A DNA stretch of 64,000 nt, taken from Alistipes sp. An66 (GTDB taxonomy: Bacteria > Bacteroidota > Bacteroidia > Bacteroidales > Rikenellaceae). A program made the position numbers and the translations under genes. Below, in pieces: positions 51,499 to 61,556 of the stretch. Position 1 is the stretch's first letter. Each line of letters opens with the position of its first letter. Location: contig NZ_NFHT01000014.1 of assembly GCF_002161445.1 (NCBI RefSeq), positions 1-64,000 on the forward strand. Direction: 5' to 3'. The notes under the pieces are model-generated. The model worked only from the letters and a program-made list of their open reading frames with translations. It had not been told where the DNA came from and ran no database searches.

Positions 51499-53154
51499 TT
51501 AATCGAACACCCGGTTCTCTTTGAGCGCGGGGTTGATGTCGGTTTCGCGCTTCGGGATGGGATAGTAACGCCGGACGTCGTTCTCCGTGAGGTTCTGCGG
51601 ATAGACCTTCCACATGGTGGAGTAATCGGCGTTGGGATCCGAGGAGTTCTTTTCGGACCATTCGGACTTCTCCTTGATCCGTGCGATGTAGGTATCCATG
51701 CGGTCTTTCCAGAGACCCATGCGGATCAGGTCGGGCCGGCGGCGCCCCTCGTGGGTGAGTTCGAGCAGGCGCTCGTCGCAGATGGCGCTCCGCAGGTCGG
51801 CCGTGGAGGCGTAGTCGGCGAGTTTGAGGTTGTGGTCCGAGTTGTGGAAGGCGCGTTCGCGGATCCGGTTCACCAGATCGACCGCCTCCTGCGTGGGACC
51901 GTTGAGTTCGTTGAGGATCTCGGCCTTGCAGAGGATCATGTCGGCGAGCCGGATGTGCACCATGTTGTTGTTCGTGTTGTAGTTGTAGGTGCCGGGGTTT
52001 AGGTACTTGTATTTCTGGGTGTAGGAAGCGCTCAACTCCTCGGTCCGCCACCCCTCCTGGGGTTTGTTCTCGCCGTAGACGAGTCCGACCTGTTCGACCG
52101 ATGCGGGGATTTCGTAGTGGATCTGGTCTCCGTATACGTTGTCGAATTCGGTGACGAGCAGTTTGGTGTAGCGGTCATCCGCGGGGTCGTACTGCCAGGT
52201 GAGTTCGAGGGGCACGTTGAAGATGTCCCACCCCATGTCGTAATTCCACGGGGTGAAATACATGCCGAGGTCGGTGCTTCCCGTGGGCACGTCCTTCCGC
52301 GAGCGGACGGCGAAGATCAGCTCGTTGTTGTAGAGGGTCGCGTCCTTCGAGGGGTCGAATACGTTCCAGATGTCCTGTTGGAGGGAGTGCACACCCTTCG
52401 TTTCGAGTTCCAGCACCTTGTCGACATAGGTGAGCGCCTCGTTCCAGAGCGTCTGCGCATTGCCTCCCGCGAGCCGGGTACGTCCTGCGGCGCGCATCTT
52501 GACGCGGCACAGCATGGCGTAGGCGGCCCCGATTGGCGCGCGTCCGGCGTCGACCGTGGAGCCATAACTCTCGGGGAGCCCTTCGAGCGAGAGGGTCAGG
52601 TCCCGGATGATCTGCTCCTCGATGGCGTCGATGCCGGCCAGCGGTTCCTTGGCCGTCACCTTGATTTCGCTGTCGGTCACGAGGGGGACCTTGTAGAAGA
52701 AGTCCGTGAGGTTGTAGTAGGCGAACGCACGGAGGAAGTAGGCTTCCGCGAGGAGCCGTTCTTTCGAAGGCTTGGAGTCGAGGAAGGCTTCGCTGTCGAT
52801 ATCGGGGAGATGGTCGATGACGAGGTTCGCACGGCTGATCATCTGGTAGTATCCGTTCCAGGCGTTTGCGACGTCGCTGTTCTCGCTCATTTTTCCGTCG
52901 TTGAGAATCTCGAAGTCGTTTTCGCTCTTGAAGCAGGCGTCGGTCGAGAGGTCGTTGAGGTAGATCGTCGCCAGGGATACGGAGTGGAACGGGGCGTATA
53001 TTCCGTTTACGGCCTCGATGGCGTTGTCCTGGGTTTCGAATGCATTCTGGTCCGTATAGGTGTACATGACCTCTTCGGGATTCGTGCAGGCGTAAGCCAG
53101 GGCGAGAATTCCGATTCCGAACCGGCACAAGTTGCTCTTGAATAGGTTTTTCAT
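51499..53154 (-). CDS. SusD/RagB-family outer-membrane lipoprotein
   Basis: The ATG at 53154 (MKNLFKSNLCRFGIGILALA) gives a good lipoprotein signal ending in ALAYACTNP. The 551-residue protein has the SusD plan: YTDQNAFETQDNAIEAVNGI, EAYFLRAFAYYNLTDFFYKV, VHIRLADMILCKAEILNELN and ERLLELTHEGRRRPDLIRMG, then the tail KRETDINPALKENR. It binds the PUL target and caps the upstream SusC, which ends 13 bases before this start. A start 4 codons earlier is possible. Confidence 0.92.
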   Translation of the reverse strand: MKNLFKSNLCRFGIGILALAYACTNPEEVMYTYTDQNAFETQDNAIEAVNGIYAPFHSVSLATIYLNDLSTDACFKSENDFEILNDGKMSENSDVANAWNGYYQMISRANLVIDHLPDIDSEAFLDSKPSKERLLAEAYFLRAFAYYNLTDFFYKVPLVTDSEIKVTAKEPLAGIDAIEEQIIRDLTLSLEGLPESYGSTVDAGRAPIGAAYAMLCRVKMRAAGRTRLAGGNAQTLWNEALTYVDKVLELETKGVHSLQQDIWNVFDPSKDATLYNNELIFAVRSRKDVPTGSTDLGMYFTPWNYDMGWDIFNVPLELTWQYDPADDRYTKLLVTEFDNVYGDQIHYEIPASVEQVGLVYGENKPQEGWRTEELSASYTQKYKYLNPGTYNYNTNNNMVHIRLADMILCKAEILNELNGPTQEAVDLVNRIRERAFHNSDHNLKLADYASTADLRSAICDERLLELTHEGRRRPDLIRMGLWKDRMDTYIARIKEKSEWSEKNSSDPNADYSTMWKVYPQNLTENDVRRYYPIPKRETDINPALKENRVFD

Positions 53155-53167
53155 GGGTCGTGTCATT

Positions 53168-56100
53168 TTAGAAGGTGATTTTTAATCCGCAGTTATACAT
53201 TCTGTATGCGGGATAGGAGCTGAAATCGAGACCCTGGGCCACGGGATTTCCGCCGTTGGTGCTGACGTCGGGGTCGAATCCCGTGTATCCGGTCAGTACG
53301 AAGAGGTTCTGGGCGCCGACATAGATCCGGCAGGCCTTGATGTAGCGGGAGAGTCCGCCCCACTTTGCGATCGGGAGGTTGTATCCGATCTCGATGTTTT
53401 GGAGCCGGAGATAGCTGGCGTCCTCCACGAAGCGGGAGTTGATGTAGGAGCCGTACTTCACGCCGGCATCCTTCCGGTATCCGTTCCGGGGGATCGAGTT
53501 CGAGGGGTTGGCCTGCGTCCAGCGGTCCATCGACGCGCGGAGGCGGTTTTCGTCTTCGAGCAGCACGCGGGTCAGGTTGAGGAGCTTGTGGCCGACGGCG
53601 GATTCGAGGAAGAACGAGAAGTCGAAGTTCTTCCAACGGAAGTTGTTGCCCAGGCCGATGATGACGTCGGGATTTCCGTCTCCGAGGACCGTGCGGTCGT
53701 TCAGGTCGATGGTTCCGTTTCCGTCGACATCGACGAATTTGGGGTCACCGGCCACCGACGTGGGCTGCGGGGCATAGGTTTCGCCGGTCTGGATGATTCC
53801 CGCGAACTTGTAGCCGTAGATCGAGCTGAGCGAGTATCCGGGTTTGAGCATGACGTAGTCCTCGAAGTTGTAGTGCCCGTGGGGACGGATCTGCTCGTAC
53901 TTGGCCTCCATGTCGCTCAACCGGAGTACCTTGTTCTTGTTGTGCGAGAGGTTGAGGGTCGTACTCCACGAGAAGTCGGGCCGCGAGAAGTTGTTCGACT
54001 TGATGAAGAGTTCGAAGCCCTTGTTTTCGAGTTCTCCGTTGTTGCCCATGTAGGTTTCGAAGCCGCCGGCGGAGGTCGAGATGTTGACGGGGTTCAGCAG
54101 GTCGGTCGTTTTCTTGTAGTACCAGTCGAAGTTGACCTCGATGCGGCTGTTCCAGAGCGCGAGGTCGAGTCCGATGTCGAACTGCGAGGTGGTTTCCCAG
54201 GTGAGTTCGTCGTTGCGGGGGTTGTAGGGATACATCATCTTTTGGAGGGCGTCTCCGCCGAGGTAGACGTCGCTGACGCGGTACTGGAACTGCGAGAGTC
54301 CGTATCCGATTCCGTCGTTTCCGTTCTGACCGTAGCTTGCGCGGAGCTTGATGGTCGAGAAGAGCGGACGAGCGAACTCCATGAAGGGCTCGTCGCCGAG
54401 CTGCCAGGCGAAGGAAGCCGAGGGGAAGTATCCCCAGCGGTTGTCGCGACCGAAGTGCGTGGCGTAGTCGGCGCGGAACGAGACGTTGAAGATGTACTTG
54501 TCGTTCAGGACATACTCGCCGCGTCCGAAGAAGGATCGTTTTTCGTTTTCGGTGCGCCCCGTTGAGATGTAGTTGATCGTCTGTGCGAGGCTCATGTTGT
54601 GATACCCGAACATGTCGGTGGCGAATCCCAGTGCATCCATTTCGCTGCTTTCGGCGACATAGGTGATCCGGCTGGCCCCGGCGATGAGTTTCAGGTGATG
54701 GATTCCGAAGATCTGGTCGTAGGTCAGCAGGGCATCGAGCTGGCTGCGGTCGGCCTTTTCGTTGGATACGAAGGCGGAACCGTCGACGGCCTGACCGACC
54801 ACGGTGCTGCGGGGATAGTATCGCTGCTGTTTGAGGTTTTCGTTGTTGTAGATGTAGGAGGCGCGGAAGGTCAGGGGTTTTGCGATCTTGATGTCGGCGT
54901 AGATGCCGGCATAAACCTGATTGGCGGAGTTCTTCTGGTCGAGGTCGTTGATCTCGTCCATGATGGTTGCGCGTCGTTCGCTTTCACCGAAGACGTTCTT
55001 GCCGTCGGGGAGGAGCGTCGGCGAGAGCATGAAGATGCTGTACATGACGTTGTCCGTGGAGGCATTCGTACCCATGTTCAGATAGCCCTTGGTGCTCTTG
55101 ACGACGGATACGTTGGCGCCGACGTTGATGAAGCTGTTGACCTTCATGTCGACGTTGATGCGGCCGTTCCAGCGTTCGAAGTCCGTGTTGTAGAGGATAC
55201 CCTTGTCTCCGGCGTAGTTGGCCGACCCGAATACGGTGACGCGGTCGTTTCCGCCGCTGATGGATACCTGGTGGGTCTGGGTGAATCCGGTCCGGGTCGT
55301 CAGGTCGAGCCAGTCGGTTCCGGAACCGTGGAATTTGAGCTGTTCGTCGGTGTAGGGGGGATTCCCCTGGCTCCCGTTCTCCCGCCAAATCTTCATGTTG
55401 TAGTCGATCTCATCGCGGGCATCCATGAGGTCCCAGGGGTTTTTGAGTTGCTTGAAGGAGGTGTTGAGCGAGTATTCGACGCGGTACTGATCCTTGATAC
55501 CCTTCTTCGTGGTGATGAGCACGACGCCGTTTGCACCGCGGGAGCCGTAGATCGAGGTTGCGGCGGCATCCTTGAGGATTTCGATGGACTGGATGTCGTC
55601 GGGGTTCACATAGCCGGGGTCATCGGTCAGAAATCCGTCGATGGAGTACAGGGGCTCGTTGTTCGAGCTGATCGAGGATGCGCCGCGGACCCGGATCGAG
55701 ATGCTGCCGCCGGGTTCGAGGGAGTTGGTCTTGACCTGGACGCCGGCGGCGCGGCCTTTGAGCAGCGAGGAGAGGTCGGTGACGACACCGGCCTTCACGT
55801 CGTCGCGTTTCATGGAGGTGATGGCTCCGGCGAGGTCGCGTTTGCGGGTTACGCCGTATCCGACGACGAGGACCTCCTCGACGTTCAGTGCGTCGGTTTC
55901 GAGCATCACGTCGACGTGGTTCATGGCGGGAGCGATGGTGATTTCCCGGGTTTTCATTCCGAGGAACGACACGACGAGGGTCTCGCCGGGAGAGACCTGC
56001 AAGGCGAATTCACCGCCGTTTCCGGAAGTGACACCGCGGGCCGAACCTTTGACGGTTACGGTAGCTCCCGTAATGGGCTTTCCGGACTGGGCGTCCACGA

Positions 56101-56179
56101 CGGTTCCTGTCAGGTTCGTCTGCGCGAGGGCGACCCATCCCGACAGGAGAGCGATTGAACATAGCAGAAATTTTTTCAT
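53168..56179 (-). CDS. SusC/RagA-family TonB-linked outer-membrane transporter
   Basis: The 1003-residue protein has a signal peptide (to about VALAQ) and the CarboxypepD-reg domain (LTGTVVDAQSGKPITGATVT). The SusC box NVEEVLVVGYGVTRKRDLAG is next, then the plug (VKTNSLEPGGSISIRVRGAS, IQSIEILKDAAATSIYGSRG). The barrel ends RMYNCGLKITF. It opens the PUL operon SusC, SusD, GH16-like, ASST-like, GH20 and lies divergent from the hybrid two-component sensor at 56337, which is expected to control it. Confidence 0.93.
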   Translation of the reverse strand: MKKFLLCSIALLSGWVALAQTNLTGTVVDAQSGKPITGATVTVKGSARGVTSGNGGEFALQVSPGETLVVSFLGMKTREITIAPAMNHVDVMLETDALNVEEVLVVGYGVTRKRDLAGAITSMKRDDVKAGVVTDLSSLLKGRAAGVQVKTNSLEPGGSISIRVRGASSISSNNEPLYSIDGFLTDDPGYVNPDDIQSIEILKDAAATSIYGSRGANGVVLITTKKGIKDQYRVEYSLNTSFKQLKNPWDLMDARDEIDYNMKIWRENGSQGNPPYTDEQLKFHGSGTDWLDLTTRTGFTQTHQVSISGGNDRVTVFGSANYAGDKGILYNTDFERWNGRINVDMKVNSFINVGANVSVVKSTKGYLNMGTNASTDNVMYSIFMLSPTLLPDGKNVFGESERRATIMDEINDLDQKNSANQVYAGIYADIKIAKPLTFRASYIYNNENLKQQRYYPRSTVVGQAVDGSAFVSNEKADRSQLDALLTYDQIFGIHHLKLIAGASRITYVAESSEMDALGFATDMFGYHNMSLAQTINYISTGRTENEKRSFFGRGEYVLNDKYIFNVSFRADYATHFGRDNRWGYFPSASFAWQLGDEPFMEFARPLFSTIKLRASYGQNGNDGIGYGLSQFQYRVSDVYLGGDALQKMMYPYNPRNDELTWETTSQFDIGLDLALWNSRIEVNFDWYYKKTTDLLNPVNISTSAGGFETYMGNNGELENKGFELFIKSNNFSRPDFSWSTTLNLSHNKNKVLRLSDMEAKYEQIRPHGHYNFEDYVMLKPGYSLSSIYGYKFAGIIQTGETYAPQPTSVAGDPKFVDVDGNGTIDLNDRTVLGDGNPDVIIGLGNNFRWKNFDFSFFLESAVGHKLLNLTRVLLEDENRLRASMDRWTQANPSNSIPRNGYRKDAGVKYGSYINSRFVEDASYLRLQNIEIGYNLPIAKWGGLSRYIKACRIYVGAQNLFVLTGYTGFDPDVSTNGGNPVAQGLDFSSYPAYRMYNCGLKITF

Positions 56180-56220
56180 ACGGAAAGTGGTTTAAGGTTA
56201 GAATGTCTTTTTGACCTATA

Positions 56221-56228
56221 CAAATTTA
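56221..56228 (-). promoter_or_regulatory. -7 promoter box for the SusC-to-GH20 operon
   Basis: The minus strand reads TAAATTTG, 42 bases before the SusC ATG at 56179. No clear TTG at the right spacing was seen, consistent with activation by the divergent sensor. Confidence 0.55.
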
Positions 56229-56336
56229 TGATTTTCGTGCGGGACGGGATTCCGCTATCGTCCGGAAAGAGTCAAGAATCGTCCAAATCGACCCTTCGGA
56301 TATCGGGAATTGGAAAAATATGCGTACTTTTAAGGT

Positions 56337-59300
56337 ATGATAAGCGACGGATTCAAGAGGCGTCTTTCGATGCGGGGGATTCTTTTGTTTTTGGGATTGA
56401 CTCTTTGTTCGGCGGCGGTCGGTGCGGACCGTCAGCCCGATTTTTATTGCAAGCAGATCTCCATCGAGTCGGGGCTTTCGCAGTCGAGCGTGACCTCGTT
56501 GTTGCGCGACCGCCGGGGTCTTCTGTGGATCGGGACCCGGTCGGGGTTGAATCTGTTCGACCGGGACGATCTGACGAACTACTTTCACGACCGGGACGAT
56601 GCACGGTCGATTCCGGGGAACTACATCTACCATCTTTCGGAGGATTGCCGGGGCCGGATCTGGGTTGCGACCGACGGCGGGCTTGCCGTCTACGACCGGA
56701 GCACGGACGGTTTCCGGACGGTCACCGAGGAGCTGGTCTTTTCGTCGGCGGTGGTCGGCGAACGCATCTATTTCGGCGGCAAGAAGGTTCTCTACCGTTA
56801 CGACTGCACGACGGACGAGATGGAGAACATCTATTTTACGGGCATCGAACCCTACAACGTGTCGCCGGACTATCATATCACGGGTATCGAACGCCTCGGG
56901 CCGCATTCGCTGCTGCTGGCCACGCCGGGCAAGGGCGTGTTCCGCTACGACGACCGGAGCCGGAAGGTCGGTCCGTTCCTCGAACTGCCTTCGACCGCGA
57001 CGCTGACATCGCTGTACGTCTCCGCGGACGGGACGGTCTGGCTGTCGCTGTTCAAGCGGGGTCTGTTCCATTACGATGCTTCGGGTCGTTTTCTCCGGCG
57101 CTACGGGAGCGCGGATTCGGGGTTGAGCAACGACATCATCCTGGACCTTGCGGAGTACAACGGGCGGCTGTGGCTCGCCACGGACGGCGGCGGGATCAAC
57201 ATTCTGAATCTTGCGACATCGGAGGTGCGTATTCTCCGCCATATTCCGGGGGATGCGGGTTCTCTGCCGGTGAATTCGATCACGGTGCTGTACAACGATT
57301 CGGGGAACAACCTGTGGGCGGGGACGGTCCGCGGCGGGCTGCTCGGGATCAAGACGACGCACATGCGGGTCTTCCCGGATGCGACGCTCGGCAGCCATTA
57401 CGGGTTGAGCGAACGGTCGGTGATCAGTCTCTATGAGGATGCGGATGGAATTGTCTGGGTGGGGACCGACGGCGGGGGGCTGAACCGCTACGATCCGGCC
57501 ACGAACAACTTCACGCACTACGAGTCGACCTACGGGGACAAGATCACCTCGATCACGGAGCTGTCGCCGGGACGGCTGCTGCTGTCGGCATACAGCAAGG
57601 GGCTGTCGGTGTTCGACACGTCGAGCGGTCGGACCACGCCGTTCGTGATCGAGAATGCGATGACGAATCTGCGGGAGATCGGCTCGGGATTCCAGCAGCT
57701 GGCGCACCGGGTATCCGACGACAAGATCTACATTCTGTCGCGGCGGGCGATCGTCTACGACATTCCGCACGGGAGATTCCGCTACATGGGTTACGATCCG
57801 AAGACGGTGGATCCGGGGGCGATGTTTCTGGTCTATTCGGATACGGTCCGCTCGTATGGGATCCAGAAGAACCGGATCTACGAGATCCGGCAGGCGGACG
57901 ACAGCATCCGGCTGATGCACACGCTGGATGCGCACGAGACGATCTCGGCGTTGTGCCACGACGGCGGGGATCGGATCTGGATCGGCACGAACCACGGGCT
58001 GTTCCGTTACGAGCGGGCTGCGGACTCGGTCTTTGCGGTGAAGACGAACCTTTTCGACGAGATTTCGGCCATGCAGCTCGACAGCCGGGGCCGTTTGTGG
58101 ATCGGCGCCCACAACATGCTCTTTTCGTACGATACGCGGGAGGAGCGCTTCTCGATCTGGGGCGAGGCCGACGGCTTCTCCTCCAACGAGCTGCTGTACA
58201 CCTACCAGTCCACGCCCCGCCACGGGAACGTCTATCTCGGGGGAACCGGCGGACTTGTGCGGATCCGTGAGGATATCTCCTTCGAGGAGGAGTCCGTTCC
58301 GACGGTCTCGCTGGGAGAGGCGCTGCTCGACGGCCGAATCTGTTTGCCGGATCCGGCGGGCCGGATCCGCATTCCGTGGAACTATCGGACGCTGACGGTG
58401 AAGGTGGCGCTCAACGAGAAGGATGTCTTCCACCGGCCGCTGCTCCGCTACGAGATTCACGGCAAGAGCACGCGGCGGATCGAGACGTTCGACCACCGGC
58501 TGGATCTTTCGATGTTGAGTCCCGGGGATTGGCAGGTCGATGTGTCGTGCAGCACGCGGAGCGGCGGTTGGACGACTCCGGCGCCGCTGCTGTCGGTATT
58601 CGTGCGTCAGGCGTGGTACAAGACGCCCTTGTTTTTCGGGTTGACGCTGCTGTTTCTGATGTCGGCCGTTCTGTATGCCGCCTACCGGGTTTTCCGGCGC
58701 CGGGAGCGGCACCTGCAATGGGAGTTGAAACTGCGCGAGCAGTCGGTCAACGAGGAGAAGATCCGCTTCCTGATCAACATCAGCCATGAGCTCCGCACCC
58801 CCTTGTCGCTGATCTACGCGCCGTTGAAACGACTTCTTTCGCGTCCGGACGTTTCGTCGTCCTCCGAACTCGGCGAACCGCTGCGTTCGATGCTGAAACA
58901 GGCCGGGCAGATGAAGGAGATCATCAACATGGTGCTCGATCTGGACAATCCGGTCGCCGAACAGGAGCGCGTGAAACTGGGTTGGTACGACTTCAACGAG
59001 TGGGCGGGCCAGGTTGTCGGGGATTTCCGGAGCGAGTTTGCGAACAAGGGGCTGTCGCTGGATTTCCGGCCCGCTCCGGAGTTGGGCCCGGTGTGCTTCG
59101 ACGTTGCGAAATGCAAGATCGTGCTGTCGAATTTCCTGATGAACGCCCTGAAATTCAGTGCGGGAGTCGGGAAACGAGTCCAAATCTCCACCTTGCGGGA
59201 CGGGGACCGGGTGCGCGTCTTGGTTGCCGACGAGGGCCTCGGACTGGGGGATGTCGACATCGACCGGCTTTTCACCCGCTTTTACCGGGCTCACCGCGAC

Positions 59301-60326
59301 ATCAAGGGGAGCGGAATCGGACTCTCCTACTCGAAGTTCCTGATCGAGAAACAGGGCGGGCACATCGGAGCCTTCGACAATGGCAGCGGAGCGACCTTCT
59401 GGTTCGACATTCCGGCCGACGGACTGCGGACTGCGGGGTCTCCCGGCCGGAGCCCGGACGGGTGCGATTCCGCAGGAAATCCGGCACTTCCGGATGTCCC
59501 GGCTGATCCGCTCCGGACACCGTCCGAAGCGCCGGAACCGATGCCGTGCTCGGTGCTTGTCGTCGAGGACAATGCGGATCTGAACGCCTTCCTGACGGCG
59601 CTGCTCCGGGAGTATTTCGATACCGTCCATTCGGCGTTCGACGGGGTGCAGGCTCTGGACGTGCTGCACACGCAGCGGATCGACCTCGTGGTGAGCGACG
59701 TGATGATGCCGCGCATGGACGGGTACGAGTTGTGCCGGAGTGTGAAGAACGATCTTTCGATCAGCCACGTCCCGGTGGTGCTGCTGACGGCGCGTAGCGA
59801 CGCGGAGAGCATCCTGACGGGTTACAAGATGGGAGCGGACGGTTATCTGTCGAAACCGTTCGACAATGAGGTGCTTGTCCGGTTGGTTTCGAACATCGTA
59901 TCGGGCCGCCGCCGGGTTTTGGCGCAGGTCCGGCAGTCGGCGACCCCTCCGCACCCCGACGAGATTTCGATAAGCCCGGCCGACGAGCGCTTCCTGACGA
60001 AGCTGAACGGCCTGATCGAGACGAGTCTGGGAGATCCTGCGCTGAATGTGGCCTATCTGACGGACCGGATGGCGATGAGCCGGGCGACGCTTTACAGCAA
60101 GATGAAACAGCTGACGGGCATGGGCGTGAACGACTACGTCAACCGGAAGCGGATCGAGCGTGCCATCGACCTGCTGGTGCATACGGATGCGGCGATCGGC
60201 GAGATTTCGGACCGATTGGGCTTCGAGTACCCGCGTTATTTCAGCACGTTGTTCAAGCAGGTTACGGGGCAGTCTCCCACCGACTACCGGGACAGTCATC
60301 GGACGACGGACACCCCGCCGGCATAG
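56337..60326 (+). CDS. Hybrid two-component system sensor/regulator (HTCS)
   Basis: The 1329-residue protein joins all parts of a PUL sensor. It has a signal peptide (to about ALGA-type SAAVGA) and a periplasmic two-propeller region of Reg_prop repeats (GLLWIGTRSGLNLFDR, GRIWVATDGGLAVYDR, IVWVGTDGGGLNRYDP). A Y_Y_Y domain is followed by a transmembrane helix at about 763-785. The histidine kinase carries NISHELRTP at about 815 and an ATPase domain with GLGLGDVDIDRLFTRFY. The receiver domain spans about 1071-1188 (VVEDNADLN, VSDVMMPRMDG). An AraC-type helix-turn-helix closes the protein (about 1221-1321, YLTDRMAMSRATLYSKMKQL). It senses oligosaccharide in the periplasm and activates the divergent SusC operon. 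Confidence 0.95.
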   Translation: MISDGFKRRLSMRGILLFLGLTLCSAAVGADRQPDFYCKQISIESGLSQSSVTSLLRDRRGLLWIGTRSGLNLFDRDDLTNYFHDRDDARSIPGNYIYHLSEDCRGRIWVATDGGLAVYDRSTDGFRTVTEELVFSSAVVGERIYFGGKKVLYRYDCTTDEMENIYFTGIEPYNVSPDYHITGIERLGPHSLLLATPGKGVFRYDDRSRKVGPFLELPSTATLTSLYVSADGTVWLSLFKRGLFHYDASGRFLRRYGSADSGLSNDIILDLAEYNGRLWLATDGGGINILNLATSEVRILRHIPGDAGSLPVNSITVLYNDSGNNLWAGTVRGGLLGIKTTHMRVFPDATLGSHYGLSERSVISLYEDADGIVWVGTDGGGLNRYDPATNNFTHYESTYGDKITSITELSPGRLLLSAYSKGLSVFDTSSGRTTPFVIENAMTNLREIGSGFQQLAHRVSDDKIYILSRRAIVYDIPHGRFRYMGYDPKTVDPGAMFLVYSDTVRSYGIQKNRIYEIRQADDSIRLMHTLDAHETISALCHDGGDRIWIGTNHGLFRYERAADSVFAVKTNLFDEISAMQLDSRGRLWIGAHNMLFSYDTREERFSIWGEADGFSSNELLYTYQSTPRHGNVYLGGTGGLVRIREDISFEEESVPTVSLGEALLDGRICLPDPAGRIRIPWNYRTLTVKVALNEKDVFHRPLLRYEIHGKSTRRIETFDHRLDLSMLSPGDWQVDVSCSTRSGGWTTPAPLLSVFVRQAWYKTPLFFGLTLLFLMSAVLYAAYRVFRRRERHLQWELKLREQSVNEEKIRFLINISHELRTPLSLIYAPLKRLLSRPDVSSSSELGEPLRSMLKQAGQMKEIINMVLDLDNPVAEQERVKLGWYDFNEWAGQVVGDFRSEFANKGLSLDFRPAPELGPVCFDVAKCKIVLSNFLMNALKFSAGVGKRVQISTLRDGDRVRVLVADEGLGLGDVDIDRLFTRFYRAHRDIKGSGIGLSYSKFLIEKQGGHIGAFDNGSGATFWFDIPADGLRTAGSPGRSPDGCDSAGNPALPDVPADPLRTPSEAPEPMPCSVLVVEDNADLNAFLTALLREYFDTVHSAFDGVQALDVLHTQRIDLVVSDVMMPRMDGYELCRSVKNDLSISHVPVVLLTARSDAESILTGYKMGADGYLSKPFDNEVLVRLVSNIVSGRRRVLAQVRQSATPPHPDEISISPADERFLTKLNGLIETSLGDPALNVAYLTDRMAMSRATLYSKMKQLTGMGVNDYVNRKRIERAIDLLVHTDAAIGEISDRLGFEYPRYFSTLFKQVTGQSPTDYRDSHRTTDTPPA

Positions 60327-60345
60327 CATGCATTCTTCCTCGTCC

Positions 60346-60382
60346 TCTCCATCTCCATCTCCATCTCCACTTGCCCCCCCCC
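60346..60382 (+). repeat. TCTCCA hexamer repeat (4 copies) and C9 tract
   Basis: Four tandem TCTCCA units (60346-60369) are followed by nine C (60374-60382), in the gap between the HTCS stop and the rmlB stop. It is not in a coding frame. Confidence 0.75.
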
Positions 60383-60419
60383 TTCTCCCGCATCCATTCG
60401 GGGATGGGGGAATTCCGAC

Positions 60420-61556
60420 TTACCTGTTTTTATACATTTCGTCGTAATACTTCTCGTAATCACCGGAGGTGATGTTGTCCATCCAGGCCTGGTTGTCGAG
60501 ATACCAGCGGACGGTCTTCTCGATTCCCTCCTCGAACTGCAACGAAGGCTCCCAACCCAATTCGCGCTGCAACTTCGACGAGTCGATCGCATAGCGCAGA
60601 TCGTGTCCGGCGCGGTCGGTGACGAAGGTGATCAGCTTCATGTCCTCCCCTTCGTGTCGTCCCAGCAGCCGGTCGACCGTCCGGATGACCACTTTGATCA
60701 GGTCGATGTTCTTCCACTCGTTGAATCCGCCGATGTTGTACGTCTCGGCCACCTTTCCCCGGTGGAAGATCAGGTCGATGGCCCTTGCGTGATCCTCCAC
60801 GTAGAGCCAGTCGCGGACATTCTCGCCCTTTCCGTAGACGGGCAGCGGCCGGCGGTGACGGATGTTGTTGATGAAGAGCGGGATCAACTTTTCCGGGAAC
60901 TGGTAGGGCCCGTAGTTGTTCGAGCAGTTGGTCACCAGCGTCGGCATGCCGTACGTGTCGTGATAGGCCCTCACGAAGTGGTCGCTCGACGCCTTCGATG
61001 CCGAATAGGGGCTGTGGGGGTTGTACTTCGTCGTTTCGAGGAAGAACTCCTCGCCGTAGGCCAGATGATGTTCCGCCGAGGATGCCGTCGTCGAGAATGG
61101 CGGCTTGATCCCTTCGGGCCGGGTCAGTTCCAATGCGCCGTATACCTCGTCGGTCGAGATGTGGTAGAAGAGCTTGCCCTCGAACCGCTCGGGACGTGAT
61201 TCCCAGCAGCGGCGGGCCGCTTCGAGCAGCGAGAGCGTTCCCATGACGTTCGTTCGTGCGAAAGTGAAGGGATCGCGGATCGAACGGTCGACATGGCTCT
61301 CTGCCGCCAGGTGGATGATGCCGTCCACCTCATACTGCCGCATCAGCGACAGAATGGTTTCGAAGTCGCAGATGTCGGCCTTGACGAAGGTATAGTTCGG
61401 AGCGTGTTCGATGTCTTTCAGGTTGGCGAGGTTGCCGGCATAGGTCAGTTTGTCGAGGTTGATGATGCGGTACTCCGGATACTTCGTGACGAAGAGCCGC
61501 ACGACGTGCGAGCCGATGAACCCGGCGCCGCCCGTAATCAGAATGTTTCGTTTCAT
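60420..61556 (-). CDS. rmlB: dTDP-glucose 4,6-dehydratase
   Basis: The 378-residue protein starts MKRNILITGGAGFIGSHVVR with the NAD Rossmann motif. THDEV-region features follow: HLAAESHVDRSI, YHISTDEVYGAL and the catalytic segment PYSASKASSDHFVRAYHDTY (Tyr and Lys). CSNNYGPYQFPEKLIP comes next and GENVRDWLYVEDHARAI later. It converts dTDP-glucose to dTDP-4-keto-6-deoxyglucose, the second step of dTDP-L-rhamnose synthesis. A short insert before the catalytic Tyr (SAEHHLAYGEEFFLETTKYN) is also seen in other Bacteroidetes RmlB. Its ATG overlaps the rmlD stop by four bases, and it is the last gene of the rml operon. Confidence 0.95.
   Translation of the reverse strand: MKRNILITGGAGFIGSHVVRLFVTKYPEYRIINLDKLTYAGNLANLKDIEHAPNYTFVKADICDFETILSLMRQYEVDGIIHLAAESHVDRSIRDPFTFARTNVMGTLSLLEAARRCWESRPERFEGKLFYHISTDEVYGALELTRPEGIKPPFSTTASSAEHHLAYGEEFFLETTKYNPHSPYSASKASSDHFVRAYHDTYGMPTLVTNCSNNYGPYQFPEKLIPLFINNIRHRRPLPVYGKGENVRDWLYVEDHARAIDLIFHRGKVAETYNIGGFNEWKNIDLIKVVIRTVDRLLGRHEGEDMKLITFVTDRAGHDLRYAIDSSKLQRELGWEPSLQFEEGIEKTVRWYLDNQAWMDNITSGDYEKYYDEMYKNR

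Noticed and set aside
56226-60329. 1367-codon minus-strand open frame opposite the HTCS
   Set aside because: The plus strand encodes an intact sensor with kinase, receiver and AraC motifs. The antisense frame is Arg/Pro-rich without motifs.
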